DNA of 64,000 nucleotides from NCBI RefSeq assembly GCF_031846485.1, contig NZ_JAVRHQ010000001.1, positions 1-64,000 of the forward strand. Direction: 5' to 3'. The translations under genes and the position numbers were made by a program. This document shows, in pieces, positions 7,392 through 16,054 of the stretch (within the stretch, counting starts at the first letter, position 1; each line of letters begins with the position of its first letter). This DNA comes from Autumnicola tepida (GTDB taxonomy: Bacteria > Bacteroidota > Bacteroidia > Flavobacteriales > Flavobacteriaceae). A model generated the notes under the pieces. It made no database searches. It had not been told where the DNA came from and saw only the letters and a list, made by a program, of their open reading frames with translations.

Positions 7392-8753
7392 ATGGCAAAA
7401 ATTCTCTTAGTGGAAGATGACGTGGCTTTTGGGACCATGCTGAAAACTTTTCTTGTAAAAAGGGATTATAATGTAGAATTGGTTTTTTCTGCTACAGAGG
7501 CTTTTAAGAAAATATCTTCAATAAAACTGGATATGGTGATCACAGATGTTCGTTTGCCGGACAATAGTGGCCTGGATATTCTCAAGGAGGCAAAGGCCAT
7601 TAATGCTGCCATCCAGGTTATTGTAATGACTAGTTATGCTGAAATAAGTATGGCGGTAAATGCCATGAAATTTGGTGCTTTTGATTATGTTTCCAAACCT
7701 TTCCGGCCAGAATCTATTCTGCAGACTATTGAAAATGCTTTAAACACTAAAGCTGTGCAAAAAGAAGAAGTTGCGGAGCAACCTGAACGTGCCGGGAAAG
7801 GAAAACCTGCTGCTACCGCATCTTCAAAAGGAAATTTTATAAAAGGGGTAAGTGACGCTTCCCGAAAATTGAATGATTATATAGAGTTGGTGGCTCCCAC
7901 CAATATGTCGGTGTTAATTATGGGAGAAAGTGGTACCGGAAAGGAGCAGGTTGCGAAAAGCATCCATAACCAGAGTAAAAGGAGAGCAGCTCCTTTTATA
8001 GCGGTAGACTGTGGTGCAATTCCCAAGGAAATTGCGTCCAGCGAATTTTTTGGGCACATAAAAGGTTCTTTTACCGGGGCAATTAATGACAAGACGGGTC
8101 ATTTTCAGGCTGCGAATGGCGGTACTTTGTTTCTGGATGAAATAGGAAACCTCAGTTACGAACTACAGGTGCAATTGCTGCGTGCCCTACAGGAAAGAAG
8201 GATTAAGCCAGTAGGCAGCAATAAAGAGATTGAAGTGGATATAAGAGTGGTAACCGCAACCAACGAAGATTTGGCCCAGGCGGTTAGAGAAGGCGATTTT
8301 CGGGAAGACCTTTATCACCGTTTGAATGAGTTCTCCATAAAAGTTCCTTCTCTAAAGGAACGCACCGATGATCTGATGATTTTTGCAGATCATTTTTTAG
8401 ATGAAGCCAATGCCGAACTGGAGAAAAACGTGGTGGGCTTCACTCCAAAAGCGGTGGAGGCTTTTCAAAATTACAACTGGCCGGGAAATTTAAGGGAGCT
8501 TAAGAATATGGTTAAAAGAGCCGTGCTTTTAACCCAGGAAGATTTAATTCCGCTGAAGGTCCTGCCGCATGAAATTTCAACCGCTGAAAAATCTGAAGAA
8601 AACTACGGCCTTTTCAAAAATAAAAATGAAGAACAGCTTATCCTTGATGCCCTGGAAAAGTCTGGCGGCAATAAGAGCAAAGCTGCGAGATTGCTTTCCA
8701 TAGACCGCAAAACACTTTATAATAAATTAAAGCAGTACGGGATTAAACTGTAA
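7392..8753 (+). CDS. Sigma-54-dependent NtrC-family response regulator
   Basis: Transcription factor that, once phosphorylated, should drive open-complex formation by sigma-54 RNA polymerase. The 453 residues contain a receiver domain (phospho-acceptor D52, conserved K102) and an AAA+ domain with Walker A GESGTGKE at 178-185. The sigma-54 contact loop reads GSFTGA at 225-230 (Ala to Ser in the usual GAFTGA), and GGTLFLDEIG starts at 243. A Fis-type helix-turn-helix ends the protein (NKSKAARLLSIDRKTLYNKL). It converges with, and overlaps by 11 bp, a hybrid histidine kinase gene that is the likely partner. Target genes are not identifiable here. Confidence 0.95.
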   Translation: MAKILLVEDDVAFGTMLKTFLVKRDYNVELVFSATEAFKKISSIKLDMVITDVRLPDNSGLDILKEAKAINAAIQVIVMTSYAEISMAVNAMKFGAFDYVSKPFRPESILQTIENALNTKAVQKEEVAEQPERAGKGKPAATASSKGNFIKGVSDASRKLNDYIELVAPTNMSVLIMGESGTGKEQVAKSIHNQSKRRAAPFIAVDCGAIPKEIASSEFFGHIKGSFTGAINDKTGHFQAANGGTLFLDEIGNLSYELQVQLLRALQERRIKPVGSNKEIEVDIRVVTATNEDLAQAVREGDFREDLYHRLNEFSIKVPSLKERTDDLMIFADHFLDEANAELEKNVVGFTPKAVEAFQNYNWPGNLRELKNMVKRAVLLTQEDLIPLKVLPHEISTAEKSEENYGLFKNKNEEQLILDALEKSGGNKSKAARLLSIDRKTLYNKLKQYGIKL

Positions 8754-11184
8754 TTTCGTTTTCCAGTTTTCTCATTAAATTTTTTATTTCGGAGATTACC
8801 TGCTCAATTTCAGGTTTTGAAATTTCCTGGTGCCTTTCTAATTTTTCCAGGCTCGGAATTACTTTTTTAGCCTTCATCTGCTTCAACATTGGAAGCATTT
8901 TATGCGAGACCCGTGCCAAGGTTTCTTCATCTCCATTTTCCAGGGCTTGTTCCATGGCGGCAATATTTTCACGGGAACTATCCATAAAAGCCCTTAAAAT
9001 AACCTGCATGGCTTCACTGTCTCCGCCGGAAAAGAGGTAAATGTCTTCCAGGTTATAAGCTGTGGAATTGTTCTTTTGTTTCTGTTTTTTAGTTTTTTTC
9101 TGCTGAATTTCCACCTTAAAGATTTCAGCAATAGTTTGTAATAACTTAGCCGGACGGTAAGGTTTGAGCAGGTTCTTGTTAAAACCAGCTTCTTTATAAA
9201 TTTCAGGAGAAATCTCCTTCCTCCCGGAAAGGGCAATTACCGGAATCCTTTTTAGGTCTGGATTAGCACGAATGGCTTTTATAAGCTCAAAGCCATCAAG
9301 GATGGGCATTTGGATATCGGTAAGCACCAGGTCAAAATTTTCATTTTCCAGTTTCTCCAGGGCTTCTTTTCCGTTCACGCATTTTACGCAGCTAAAGCCT
9401 ATAGATTTTACAAGCTCGCAGGTGAGGGTTAACTGGGAATTCTCATCATCGGCTACCAGGGCTTTTTTGCCACTTAGGTCTACCTGCTCAGGTTTTATAT
9501 CGGGCAAAGCTGCTTTAAGCTTTTGTTTGGTAGTGGTAGGGGTTACAGGTATTTTTACAGTGAATTCGCTGCCTTCCCCGGGTTTGCTTTTTAATATTAT
9601 TTCTCCCTTTAAAAGCTGGGTTAGGCTTTTGGTAATGGTTAATCCCAGCCCGGTACCACCATAACGCTTTTCGATTTTGCTGTTTTCCTGGGAAAATTCC
9701 TCAAATATTTCTTCCTGTTTTTCTTCAGAAATTCCTATCCCCGTATCCTTTACTGAGATAATGAGCAGGGTTTCTTTTCCCTTTTTTCTAAGATTTGCGG
9801 TAACCCTAATTTCCCCTTTTTCGGTAAATTTATAGGCATTTGTCACGAGGTTGGCAATGATTTGCTTTATGCGGAAGGGGTCACTTAAAACTTCTGTATC
9901 GGTTTTTTCTGAAAGATCCACACTCACCCTGATTTTTTCATTTTCTTCCGCGGGAATATTGTTATAAACAGTGTCTTCAATAATATTTTTGGGATTAAAA
10001 GGCAGGTTTTCCACCAGCATTTTTCCCGCTTCCAGTTTAGACAGGTCCAGAAGGTCGTTTACCAGGTGCAGGATAAAATCTGAGGACCGCTTGATCTGGT
10101 CCAGGTAATGGTTTTGTTTATTGTTAAGCCCCGTTTTGTTCATTAAGTCTGAATAACCAATTACCGTGGTTAGCGGCGAACGCAGGTCATGCGTGATGGC
10201 AGCCATAAATTGTTCCCTTCTTTTTAGCAAGGCTTCGGCAAAGGATTTGGCTTCTTCCAGTTGTACTCTGTATCGCTGGCTCCTGGAAATATCCTGCAGG
10301 ATAAGTATTAAGAATACAAGGATAATGGCTACACTAATTATCCCTGCAGCTATAATTATATCTGAGGTGCTTTCCAGCATGCGCTGTGAATCCTGCGCTC
10401 TCGTCATGGCAGCTTCCCGTTCTTCCTGTTCTATTTTGGCAAGTAAATTCCTAAGCTGCTGGTTCAGGATCATATCATTGTCCAATAGCTCATTTTCCTT
10501 TTTTAAAACGGTATTCCGAAACTGCCGGTTGGCATACTCAAGTTCACTTAGTACTTTTTTTACAGAATTTACCAGGGAGTCTGCCGTTTTATTGGTTAAA
10601 GTTTCTGCATTGTCCTGCCGGGAATATTCCAGCCATTCAATTAGGACCTTTCGCTGGTATGGCTTTAGGTCCTGAAAGCGGCCTTCATAATTATCTTGTG
10701 CAAAAGTTTCGTCGACCCTTCTTAGTTCCTGGAGCACCTGGGAATAATAATTGGTATTACGGTCCCTTTTTCTTAATTCCAGCAGTTCCCAAAGGTTTTC
10801 AGATTTCTGGCTTAGCAGTTTCGAGATACTGTCCAGTTCGGTTTGCATAATACTGTCGGTATAAGTCTTCTTCAGCAGCTGCATATCGGCCCTAATGCTG
10901 TCTATCTGGTTTTCATAAAGGATGCTGTCTTTTCTGGCGCCGCTCTGGATTAGCCTCCTGCTTGTATTTTCAGTTTCGTAAAGATCAGTGGTAATTTCGC
11001 TAACCATAAAAAGCTGCTCATTATTGGTGTTGTTGGTTTGGTTAAGGCTCGTAAAGGCGATCACCTGCGTATATACAAACCAGATGGCGATTCCTACAAG
11101 CGTGGCAAGGATCACATATCCTGCAACAACTTTAAAGGTGATGGAGCGTCTTGTGTTTTGCATTTTTGTTTTTGTATTTGCCAA
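8743..11184 (-). CDS. Hybrid sensor histidine kinase with receiver and HPt domains
   Basis: Membrane sensor of 813 residues. A first membrane segment lies at about 17-43, then a periplasmic, largely helical sensor region to about 275. A second membrane segment follows at 276-298 and a HisKA domain with phospho-acceptor H332 (ITHDLRSPL). The HATPase domain has N-box NLVTNAYKF at 445-453, DTGIGIS at 480-486 and GGTGLGL at 509-515. A receiver domain (D623) and an HPt domain (H761 in VSHKML) end the protein. It thus carries a full internal phosphorelay. The 3' end overlaps the convergent NtrC-type regulator by 11 bp, and the conserved pairing suggests they work together. The ligand is unknown. 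Confidence 0.93.
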   Translation of the reverse strand: MANTKTKMQNTRRSITFKVVAGYVILATLVGIAIWFVYTQVIAFTSLNQTNNTNNEQLFMVSEITTDLYETENTSRRLIQSGARKDSILYENQIDSIRADMQLLKKTYTDSIMQTELDSISKLLSQKSENLWELLELRKRDRNTNYYSQVLQELRRVDETFAQDNYEGRFQDLKPYQRKVLIEWLEYSRQDNAETLTNKTADSLVNSVKKVLSELEYANRQFRNTVLKKENELLDNDMILNQQLRNLLAKIEQEEREAAMTRAQDSQRMLESTSDIIIAAGIISVAIILVFLILILQDISRSQRYRVQLEEAKSFAEALLKRREQFMAAITHDLRSPLTTVIGYSDLMNKTGLNNKQNHYLDQIKRSSDFILHLVNDLLDLSKLEAGKMLVENLPFNPKNIIEDTVYNNIPAEENEKIRVSVDLSEKTDTEVLSDPFRIKQIIANLVTNAYKFTEKGEIRVTANLRKKGKETLLIISVKDTGIGISEEKQEEIFEEFSQENSKIEKRYGGTGLGLTITKSLTQLLKGEIILKSKPGEGSEFTVKIPVTPTTTKQKLKAALPDIKPEQVDLSGKKALVADDENSQLTLTCELVKSIGFSCVKCVNGKEALEKLENENFDLVLTDIQMPILDGFELIKAIRANPDLKRIPVIALSGRKEISPEIYKEAGFNKNLLKPYRPAKLLQTIAEIFKVEIQQKKTKKQKQKNNSTAYNLEDIYLFSGGDSEAMQVILRAFMDSSRENIAAMEQALENGDEETLARVSHKMLPMLKQMKAKKVIPSLEKLERHQEISKPEIEQVISEIKNLMRKLENEITV

Positions 11185-11272
11185 TGACCCTTCCAGGTAC
11201 TTTCCCGAAAAATGAGAATTTCATGTTCAGGTTCTTGTAAAATTACATCAATAAATCAAACGAAATAAAATA

Positions 11273-11302
11273 TTGGATATTGAAAAAAGCGTTTTACATT
11301 TG
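11273..11302 (+). promoter_or_regulatory. Promoter of the thiamin-regulated receptor gene
   Basis: A TTG at 11273-11275, 19 bp spacer and TACATTTG at 11295-11302 fit the Bacteroidota consensus well. Transcription would start just before the TPP riboswitch, as expected for a switch located in the 5' leader. Confidence 0.75.
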
Positions 11303-11308
11303 CGGCAC

Positions 11309-11390
11309 ATCTCAAAGGGGTGCCTTTAAAAGAGGCTGAGATCATACCCAATGAACCTGGGCGGGTAATGCTGCCAAGGGAAAGCGCGAA
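11309..11390 (+). ncRNA. TPP riboswitch (THI element)
   Basis: The leader carries the hallmarks of the thiamin pyrophosphate aptamer in order: AGGGGTGCC (11316-11324), GGCTGAGATCATACCC (11334-11349), GAACCTGGGCGGGTAATGC (11353-11371) and CCAAGGGA (11373-11380). Binding of TPP should lower expression of the TonB-dependent receptor that follows about 120 nt later. No strong terminator hairpin with a T-run is visible between switch and gene, so control may act at translation initiation. Boundaries are approximate. Confidence 0.93.
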
Positions 11391-11512
11391 AGCGTAGCGT
11401 ATGTTTACTCCTGGAAATGCCAAAAATTCGATGGCGGTTTCAGGATTTTTTTATTTTTATTTTATAAACCAAGGAATAATTGCCCCTTTTATTCGTAAAA
11501 AAATTGTTACGA

Positions 11513-13852
11513 ATGAAAAACGTTTTATTTTTCCTGGGCCTGCTGTTCTTCTCATTACAGGCTTTTTCACAAGAGTACATTTTAAGTGGTAAGGTAACCA
11601 ATAAGCAAACTCCTCTGGAGGGAGTATCAGTTTTTGCTATTGGTACCGGTGCCGGCACACAAACCGATGAAAATGGTAATTATTCCCTTCAGCTTAAAGA
11701 AGGGCAATACACCATTCTCTTTTCCTTCGGAAACCGGAAACGAATTCAGGTAAGGCTTACCGAAGATCAGGTGCTGAATGTGGATATGAGCACTGCCGAA
11801 GAGGTTCTTGATGAAGTATTCCTCTCTTCGGTAAGGGTTTCTTCACAGGAGCCTATTACTTACAGCAATCTGTCTAACGAAGAAATTGAAGACCGCAATC
11901 TGGGCCAGGATATTCCTGTGCTAATGAATTACATGCCCAATGTGGTGTCTACCAGCGATGCCGGCGCCGGGGTAGGTTACACCGGTATTAGGGTGCGCGG
12001 TAGTGACGCCACGCGGGTAAATGTAACCGTAAACGGAATTCCGCTTAACGATGCCGAAAGTCAGGGAGTGTTTTGGGTGAATATGGGAGATTTTGCCTCT
12101 TCCGTTCAAAACCTCCAGTTACAACGGGGAGTGGGGACTTCTACCAGCGGGGCGGGTGCCTTCGGTGCCAGTCTTAATATCCTTACCGATCGCTATCAGG
12201 AAGAAGCTTCAGCGCAACTGGCAAACAGCATTGGTTCTTACAATACTTTTAAGCACACCCTGGAATTTAGCACCGGGCTTATGGACGACCACTGGGAATT
12301 TGCCGGAAGGGCTTCAAAAATAAGAAGTGACGGCTATATAGACAGGGCAGAGAGCGAGCTGAAATCTTATTTTTTACAGGGAACGTATGTAGATGATAAT
12401 ACCCTGGTAAAGGCCATTTCTTTTGGCGGGAGTGAAACCACTTACCATGCATGGTACGGGATTGATGCAGAAACGCTAAGGGAAAACCGCAGGTTTAATC
12501 CCGCGGGAATGTATACCGATGAAGAAGGGCTTACCCAATTTTATGAAGATCAAACCGATAATTACTGGCAGGACCACTACCAGTTGCTTTGGAATGAAGA
12601 TTATAACGAAAACTGGTCTTCAAACATCGCGCTGCATTATACCAAAGGGAGGGGTTATTATCAGGAATATCAGGAAGATGCGGGTTTAACCGAGTTTGGC
12701 CTGCAGCCTTTCATGGCAGATGCAGAGGAGGTGAATACTTCAGATCTTGTAAGCAGGGAATGGCTGGATAACGATTTCTACGGAACGGTTTTCAGCTTAA
12801 ATTATGAAAACGAAAAGCTGGATGCCGTACTGGGAGGTGGCTGGAACAGGTATGAAGGAGATCATTTTGGAGAAGTGATATATACCCGTTTTGCCAGGAA
12901 TAACGATCCGTACGAACCATATTATGAAAGTACCGCCACAAAAACTGATTTTAACATCTACGGAAAAGCCACCTTCGCTATTACCGAAAAATTGGCGGCC
13001 TACGGAGACCTGCAGCTAAGAACCATTAATTATGAAACCGACGGGATTTTGGATGACGGCACTCCATTTAATGTAGACGATTCTTTTGAATTCTTCAATC
13101 CAAAAGCGGGTATTACCTATCAGCCAGGCGAGAGAAGTCAGTTTTACGCTTCTTATGCCCGGGCGCACAGGGAACCTACCAGGAGCGATTATGAAAATGG
13201 GGATCCCGATGCCGAAGAATTGAACGATTTTGAACTTGGCTGGAGGTATAACAGCCCCGCGCTGCAGGTAAACTCCAACCTGTATTATATGGATTACCAA
13301 AACCAGCTGGTGCTTACAGGCGAAATTGACGATGTGGGGGCCTTTGTTCGTGAGAATAGCGGCAACAGCTATCGTTTAGGACTGGAGATAGACGCTAACG
13401 TGAGAATTACAAGGAACCTCAGGTTAATGCCCAATATCGCTTTAAGCCGTAACAAGAATGTAGATTTTGTGTCTACCATAGATGGAGAGCTGGTTGAATA
13501 TGGGGATACCCAAATCTCCTTTTCTCCGGAAGTCGTGGCAGGGAATATTATAAGCTACATTCCCGTAGATGGGCTGGAGCTTAAATTGCTTTCAAAATTT
13601 GTGGGGGAACAGTACATGAGCAATACCGAAGCTAAAGGTTCTATCCTGGATAGCTATTTTATAAACGATTTTAACGTGCAGTACACCTGGAGAAATGCCC
13701 CGCTGTTTAAGACAGTGGTATTTACAGGCCTGGTAAACAATATTTTTAATGAAGAATATGTTTCTAACGGATATTACGATGCCAGCTGGGGCGCAGGCTA
13801 TTACCCGCAGGCTACCACAAACTTCCTGGCCGGTATTACTTTAAAGTTTTAG
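11513..13852 (+). CDS. TonB-dependent outer-membrane receptor, probably for thiamin
   Basis: I choose the ATG at 11513, which gives a clean signal peptide (MKNVLFFLGLLFFSLQAFSQ). A TTG 33 bp upstream would extend it without reason. The 779-residue protein has an N-terminal carboxypeptidase-regulatory-like beta domain, a plug domain (VRVRGSDATRVNVTVNGIPLND-type motifs) and a 22-strand barrel ending in a C-terminal aromatic residue (AGITLKF). The TPP riboswitch in its leader points to thiamin or a thiamin precursor as the cargo. That specificity is inferred from regulation only. A terminator follows at 13876. Confidence 0.9.
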   Translation: MKNVLFFLGLLFFSLQAFSQEYILSGKVTNKQTPLEGVSVFAIGTGAGTQTDENGNYSLQLKEGQYTILFSFGNRKRIQVRLTEDQVLNVDMSTAEEVLDEVFLSSVRVSSQEPITYSNLSNEEIEDRNLGQDIPVLMNYMPNVVSTSDAGAGVGYTGIRVRGSDATRVNVTVNGIPLNDAESQGVFWVNMGDFASSVQNLQLQRGVGTSTSGAGAFGASLNILTDRYQEEASAQLANSIGSYNTFKHTLEFSTGLMDDHWEFAGRASKIRSDGYIDRAESELKSYFLQGTYVDDNTLVKAISFGGSETTYHAWYGIDAETLRENRRFNPAGMYTDEEGLTQFYEDQTDNYWQDHYQLLWNEDYNENWSSNIALHYTKGRGYYQEYQEDAGLTEFGLQPFMADAEEVNTSDLVSREWLDNDFYGTVFSLNYENEKLDAVLGGGWNRYEGDHFGEVIYTRFARNNDPYEPYYESTATKTDFNIYGKATFAITEKLAAYGDLQLRTINYETDGILDDGTPFNVDDSFEFFNPKAGITYQPGERSQFYASYARAHREPTRSDYENGDPDAEELNDFELGWRYNSPALQVNSNLYYMDYQNQLVLTGEIDDVGAFVRENSGNSYRLGLEIDANVRITRNLRLMPNIALSRNKNVDFVSTIDGELVEYGDTQISFSPEVVAGNIISYIPVDGLELKLLSKFVGEQYMSNTEAKGSILDSYFINDFNVQYTWRNAPLFKTVVFTGLVNNIFNEEYVSNGYYDASWGAGYYPQATTNFLAGITLKF

Positions 13853-13875
13853 TTAAACTCCCCACAATTCCTACG

Positions 13876-13908
13876 ATCCCGGAAGTTAAGGCTTTCGGGA
13901 TTTTTTTT
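13876..13908 (+). terminator. Terminator of the TonB-dependent receptor gene
   Basis: Arms ATCCCGGAAG (13876-13885) and CTTTCGGGAT (13892-13901) pair over 10 bp with one wobble, followed by eight T residues. Confidence 0.9.
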
Positions 13909-13933
13909 GAGCACCAGTTTCTGCCGCTAAAAT

Positions 13934-14365
13934 TTAATTGGAAACTATAATCATATTCCCTCGGCGTTCCACCCGGTAAGGTTTCATGGCATACTGCCCT
14001 TCTCCGGCCGTTTGCTCGCCTGTAACAATATTATATTCGTTCCCGTCTTCACACTGGCATTTTGCAGTAATCCCTTCCACTATCATTGCTGAACATTCGG
14101 CGGGCGGATGGTTGGGGTCGCTTAATTCCAGAGCGATGTATTGTGAATTGTTCACGTTATAAACCACAATTCCTTTTATGCCGTTATTATAGGTGGTGTA
14201 GCTGTTGCCCGGGAACTGCAGGTTGTTGTATTCCGGCAAGTCCAGGTTTAGCTGAAGCTGAATGTTGAGGTCCACAAGATTTGGATTTTTCCCGTAGTTA
14301 TCATCTTCAGGAGAACATGCCTGGAATAAGAAAAATGTAGTGAGGATTAAAATTGCTTTTTTCAT
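13934..14365 (-). CDS. Rieske-like lipoprotein lacking the cluster ligands
   Basis: 143-residue lipoprotein with a lipobox ending at C17 (FLFQAC). The C-terminal 60 residues keep the layout of a Rieske fold: PAECSAM, then KCQCEDGNEYNIVTGE, then YRVERRGNMI. The histidines of the two C-x-H / C-x-x-H ligand pairs are absent, so a 2Fe-2S cluster cannot be held in the usual way. Similar proteins are, to my knowledge, common in flavobacteria and often annotated loosely as Rieske proteins. The function is unknown. It is monocistronic and convergent with the receptor gene. Confidence 0.7.
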   Translation of the reverse strand: MKKAILILTTFFLFQACSPEDDNYGKNPNLVDLNIQLQLNLDLPEYNNLQFPGNSYTTYNNGIKGIVVYNVNNSQYIALELSDPNHPPAECSAMIVEGITAKCQCEDGNEYNIVTGEQTAGEGQYAMKPYRVERRGNMIIVSN

Positions 14366-14443
14366 GCTAATGTTTTGGCCGTAGGCTTTTTTCAGAAGAA
14401 GAGATTATTCAAAATCCCACTTCTTCTAGCTAAAATAATATAA

Positions 14444-14474
14444 TTGTACCTGAAGTTTATATTTATTACATTTG
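14444..14474 (+). promoter_or_regulatory. Promoter-like sequence upstream of greA
   Basis: TTG (14444-14446), 20 bp spacer, TACATTTG (14467-14474). The predicted start near 14480 lies directly before a terminator-like hairpin at 14482, nearly 190 bp before greA. It may serve greA with early termination, or make a very short RNA. Confidence 0.5.
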
Positions 14475-14481
14475 TTAGAAG

Positions 14482-14507
14482 AAATCCCGTCCCGAATGGG
14501 ATTTTTT
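14482..14507 (+). terminator. Hairpin with T-run in the greA leader region
   Basis: Arms AAATCCC and GGGATTT with a 9-nt loop, followed by a short T-run. It sits between the divergent lipoprotein and greA rather than after a gene, so it could be an attenuator. The remaining 160 bp before greA show no other feature. Confidence 0.6.
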
Positions 14508-14668
14508 CTATTAAATAATGAAGCTAAAGTTTAAAAAACGGCAAAATTACTTGCTTGCCGGTCTCTTTCGCCTTCATCGGAAAAGATAAACAACATATCA
14601 TTATAACATAAGTTAAAAAGATTAACGGGGGCTTGGTGCCCTCTATTGTAGATTAAAACGGAAAAGTT

Positions 14669-15145
14669 ATGAGCAAAGTATCTTATTATACAGCAGAAGG
14701 GCTCAAAAAGTTAAGAGACGAACTTAACCACCTTAAAGACGTGGAGCGTCCAAAGGCTTCAGAAGCTATTGCAGAAGCGCGCGATAAAGGGGATTTAAGT
14801 GAGAATGCCGAATATGATGCCGCCAAGGAGGCCCAGGGCCTTTTGGAGATGAAAATATCGAAAATGGAAGAAATAGTGGCCAATGCCAGGGTAATTGATG
14901 AATCCCAATTGGACACTTCTAAAGCTCTGGTGCATTCTTTTGTGAAAATAAAGAACCAGACCAATGGTGCAGAGATGAAGTATAAACTGGTGGCCCAGAG
15001 TGAAGCCGATTTAAAATCAGGGAAAATATCGGTAGATTCCCCCATAGGAAAAGGCCTTTTAGGCAAAAAGGTGGGAGATACTGCCGAGATCCAGGTTCCA
15101 AACGGTACCATGAAATTTGAAATTCTCGAAATATGGCGTGAATAA
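14669..15145 (+). CDS. greA: Transcription elongation factor GreA
   Basis: Binds the secondary channel of RNA polymerase and stimulates cleavage of backtracked RNA. The 158-residue protein has the normal two-part structure. An N-terminal antiparallel coiled coil carries the acidic tip (DKGDLSENAEYDAAKEAQ, about residues 40-57). The C-terminal FKBP-like domain has SPIGKGLLGKKVGD. Length and motifs are complete. A hairpin terminator follows, so it forms a single-gene unit. Confidence 0.97.
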   Translation: MSKVSYYTAEGLKKLRDELNHLKDVERPKASEAIAEARDKGDLSENAEYDAAKEAQGLLEMKISKMEEIVANARVIDESQLDTSKALVHSFVKIKNQTNGAEMKYKLVAQSEADLKSGKISVDSPIGKGLLGKKVGDTAEIQVPNGTMKFEILEIWRE

Positions 15146-15172
15146 TAACTGTTAATCATAAAACTGCACAAG

Positions 15173-15215
15173 TCCTTTTCAGTTCTTTTAACTAAGAATT
15201 CCGAAAAGGATTTTT
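15173..15215 (+). terminator. Terminator of greA
   Basis: Outer arms TCCTTTTC (15173-15180) and GAAAAGGA (15203-15210) with further A/T pairing inside, followed by five T residues. Confidence 0.8.
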
Positions 15216-15248
15216 AATTTTATAGAACTAATCTGAAAAATTCAAATT

Positions 15249-15644
15249 ATGGCCACCCTATTTAGTCAAATTGCACGCGGAGAAGTGCCCTGTTATAAAG
15301 TAGCGGAAAACAGCCAGTTCCTGGCGTTTCTGGATATTCGTCCCAATGCAAAAGGCCACACGCTTTGTATCCCTAAAAAAGAAGTTGATAAAATATTCGA
15401 CCTGGAGGAGGAAATCTACAGGGAATTGATGCTTTTTGCCCGTAAAGTGGGTATAGGCCTTGAGAAAACCGTAGACTGCAAGAGGGTAGGAATGGCGGTT
15501 GTAGGCCTGGAAGTGCCACATGTGCATGTTCACCTTATCCCGCTGAATAAAATGAGCGACATGGATTTTTCTAATAATTATCAAATGTCTGAAGAAGAAT
15601 TTCAAAAGCTTGCCGACGATATCTGCGAGAATGTAGTGCTTTAA
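15249..15644 (+). CDS. HIT family nucleotide hydrolase
   Basis: 131-residue histidine-triad protein. The active-site motif reads HVHVHLIPL (about residues 98-106). The N-terminus ATLFSQIARGEVPCYKV is that of the Hint/HinT branch. Such proteins hydrolyse nucleoside phosphoramidates or adenylylated by-products; the physiological substrate is unknown. The stop codon shares a base with the start of the thioesterase gene (TAATG), so the two are cotranslated. Confidence 0.92.
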   Translation: MATLFSQIARGEVPCYKVAENSQFLAFLDIRPNAKGHTLCIPKKEVDKIFDLEEEIYRELMLFARKVGIGLEKTVDCKRVGMAVVGLEVPHVHVHLIPLNKMSDMDFSNNYQMSEEEFQKLADDICENVVL

Positions 15645-16054
15645 TGGATGCTTCAGAATTTAAATTAAGCCTGGAGATAAGGATAGACTGGAGCGATCTT
15701 GATGTTTACCAGCACGTAAATAATATTTCTTACATGCGCTTCCTGCAGTCTGGCCGGGTGAATTTTTGGGAAGCCACAGGCATTTACAAGACTTATAATA
15801 CCTCCAGCCGTGGTACTATGCTGGTTTCCACAAAATGTGATTTTAAAAAATCGCTCTTCTATCCCGGAAAGGCAATAGTTAAAACCCGGCTGGACTACAT
15901 GAAAAATTCAAGTTTTGGCCTGGAGCATCTTGTTTTAAATGAAGATGGCGAAACCTGCGCAATTGGGAAAGACGTAGTGGTGTGTTTTGATTTTACAGAG
16001 AACAGCACTTTTAGGATACCGGATGAGCTTCGGGAAATAATGCGAAATTTTTAA
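15644..16054 (+). CDS. Acyl-CoA thioesterase, 4HBT/FcbC-like hotdog fold
   Basis: 136 residues. The N-terminal motif DWSDLDVYQHVNNISYMRF matches the catalytic segment of 4-hydroxybenzoyl-CoA-type thioesterases (Asp followed by HVNN on the long hotdog helix). It probably hydrolyses an acyl-CoA or acyl-carrier thioester in the cytoplasm. The substrate cannot be read from the sequence. It starts on the last base of the HIT gene stop and ends 4 bp into the convergent histidine kinase gene. Confidence 0.85.
   Translation: MDASEFKLSLEIRIDWSDLDVYQHVNNISYMRFLQSGRVNFWEATGIYKTYNTSSRGTMLVSTKCDFKKSLFYPGKAIVKTRLDYMKNSSFGLEHLVLNEDGETCAIGKDVVVCFDFTENSTFRIPDELREIMRNF

Noticed and set aside
9272..9664. Plus-strand open frames opposite the hybrid kinase and other large genes
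   Set aside because: They are antisense shadows with no ribosome sites, domains or coding character, inside genes whose domains are complete.
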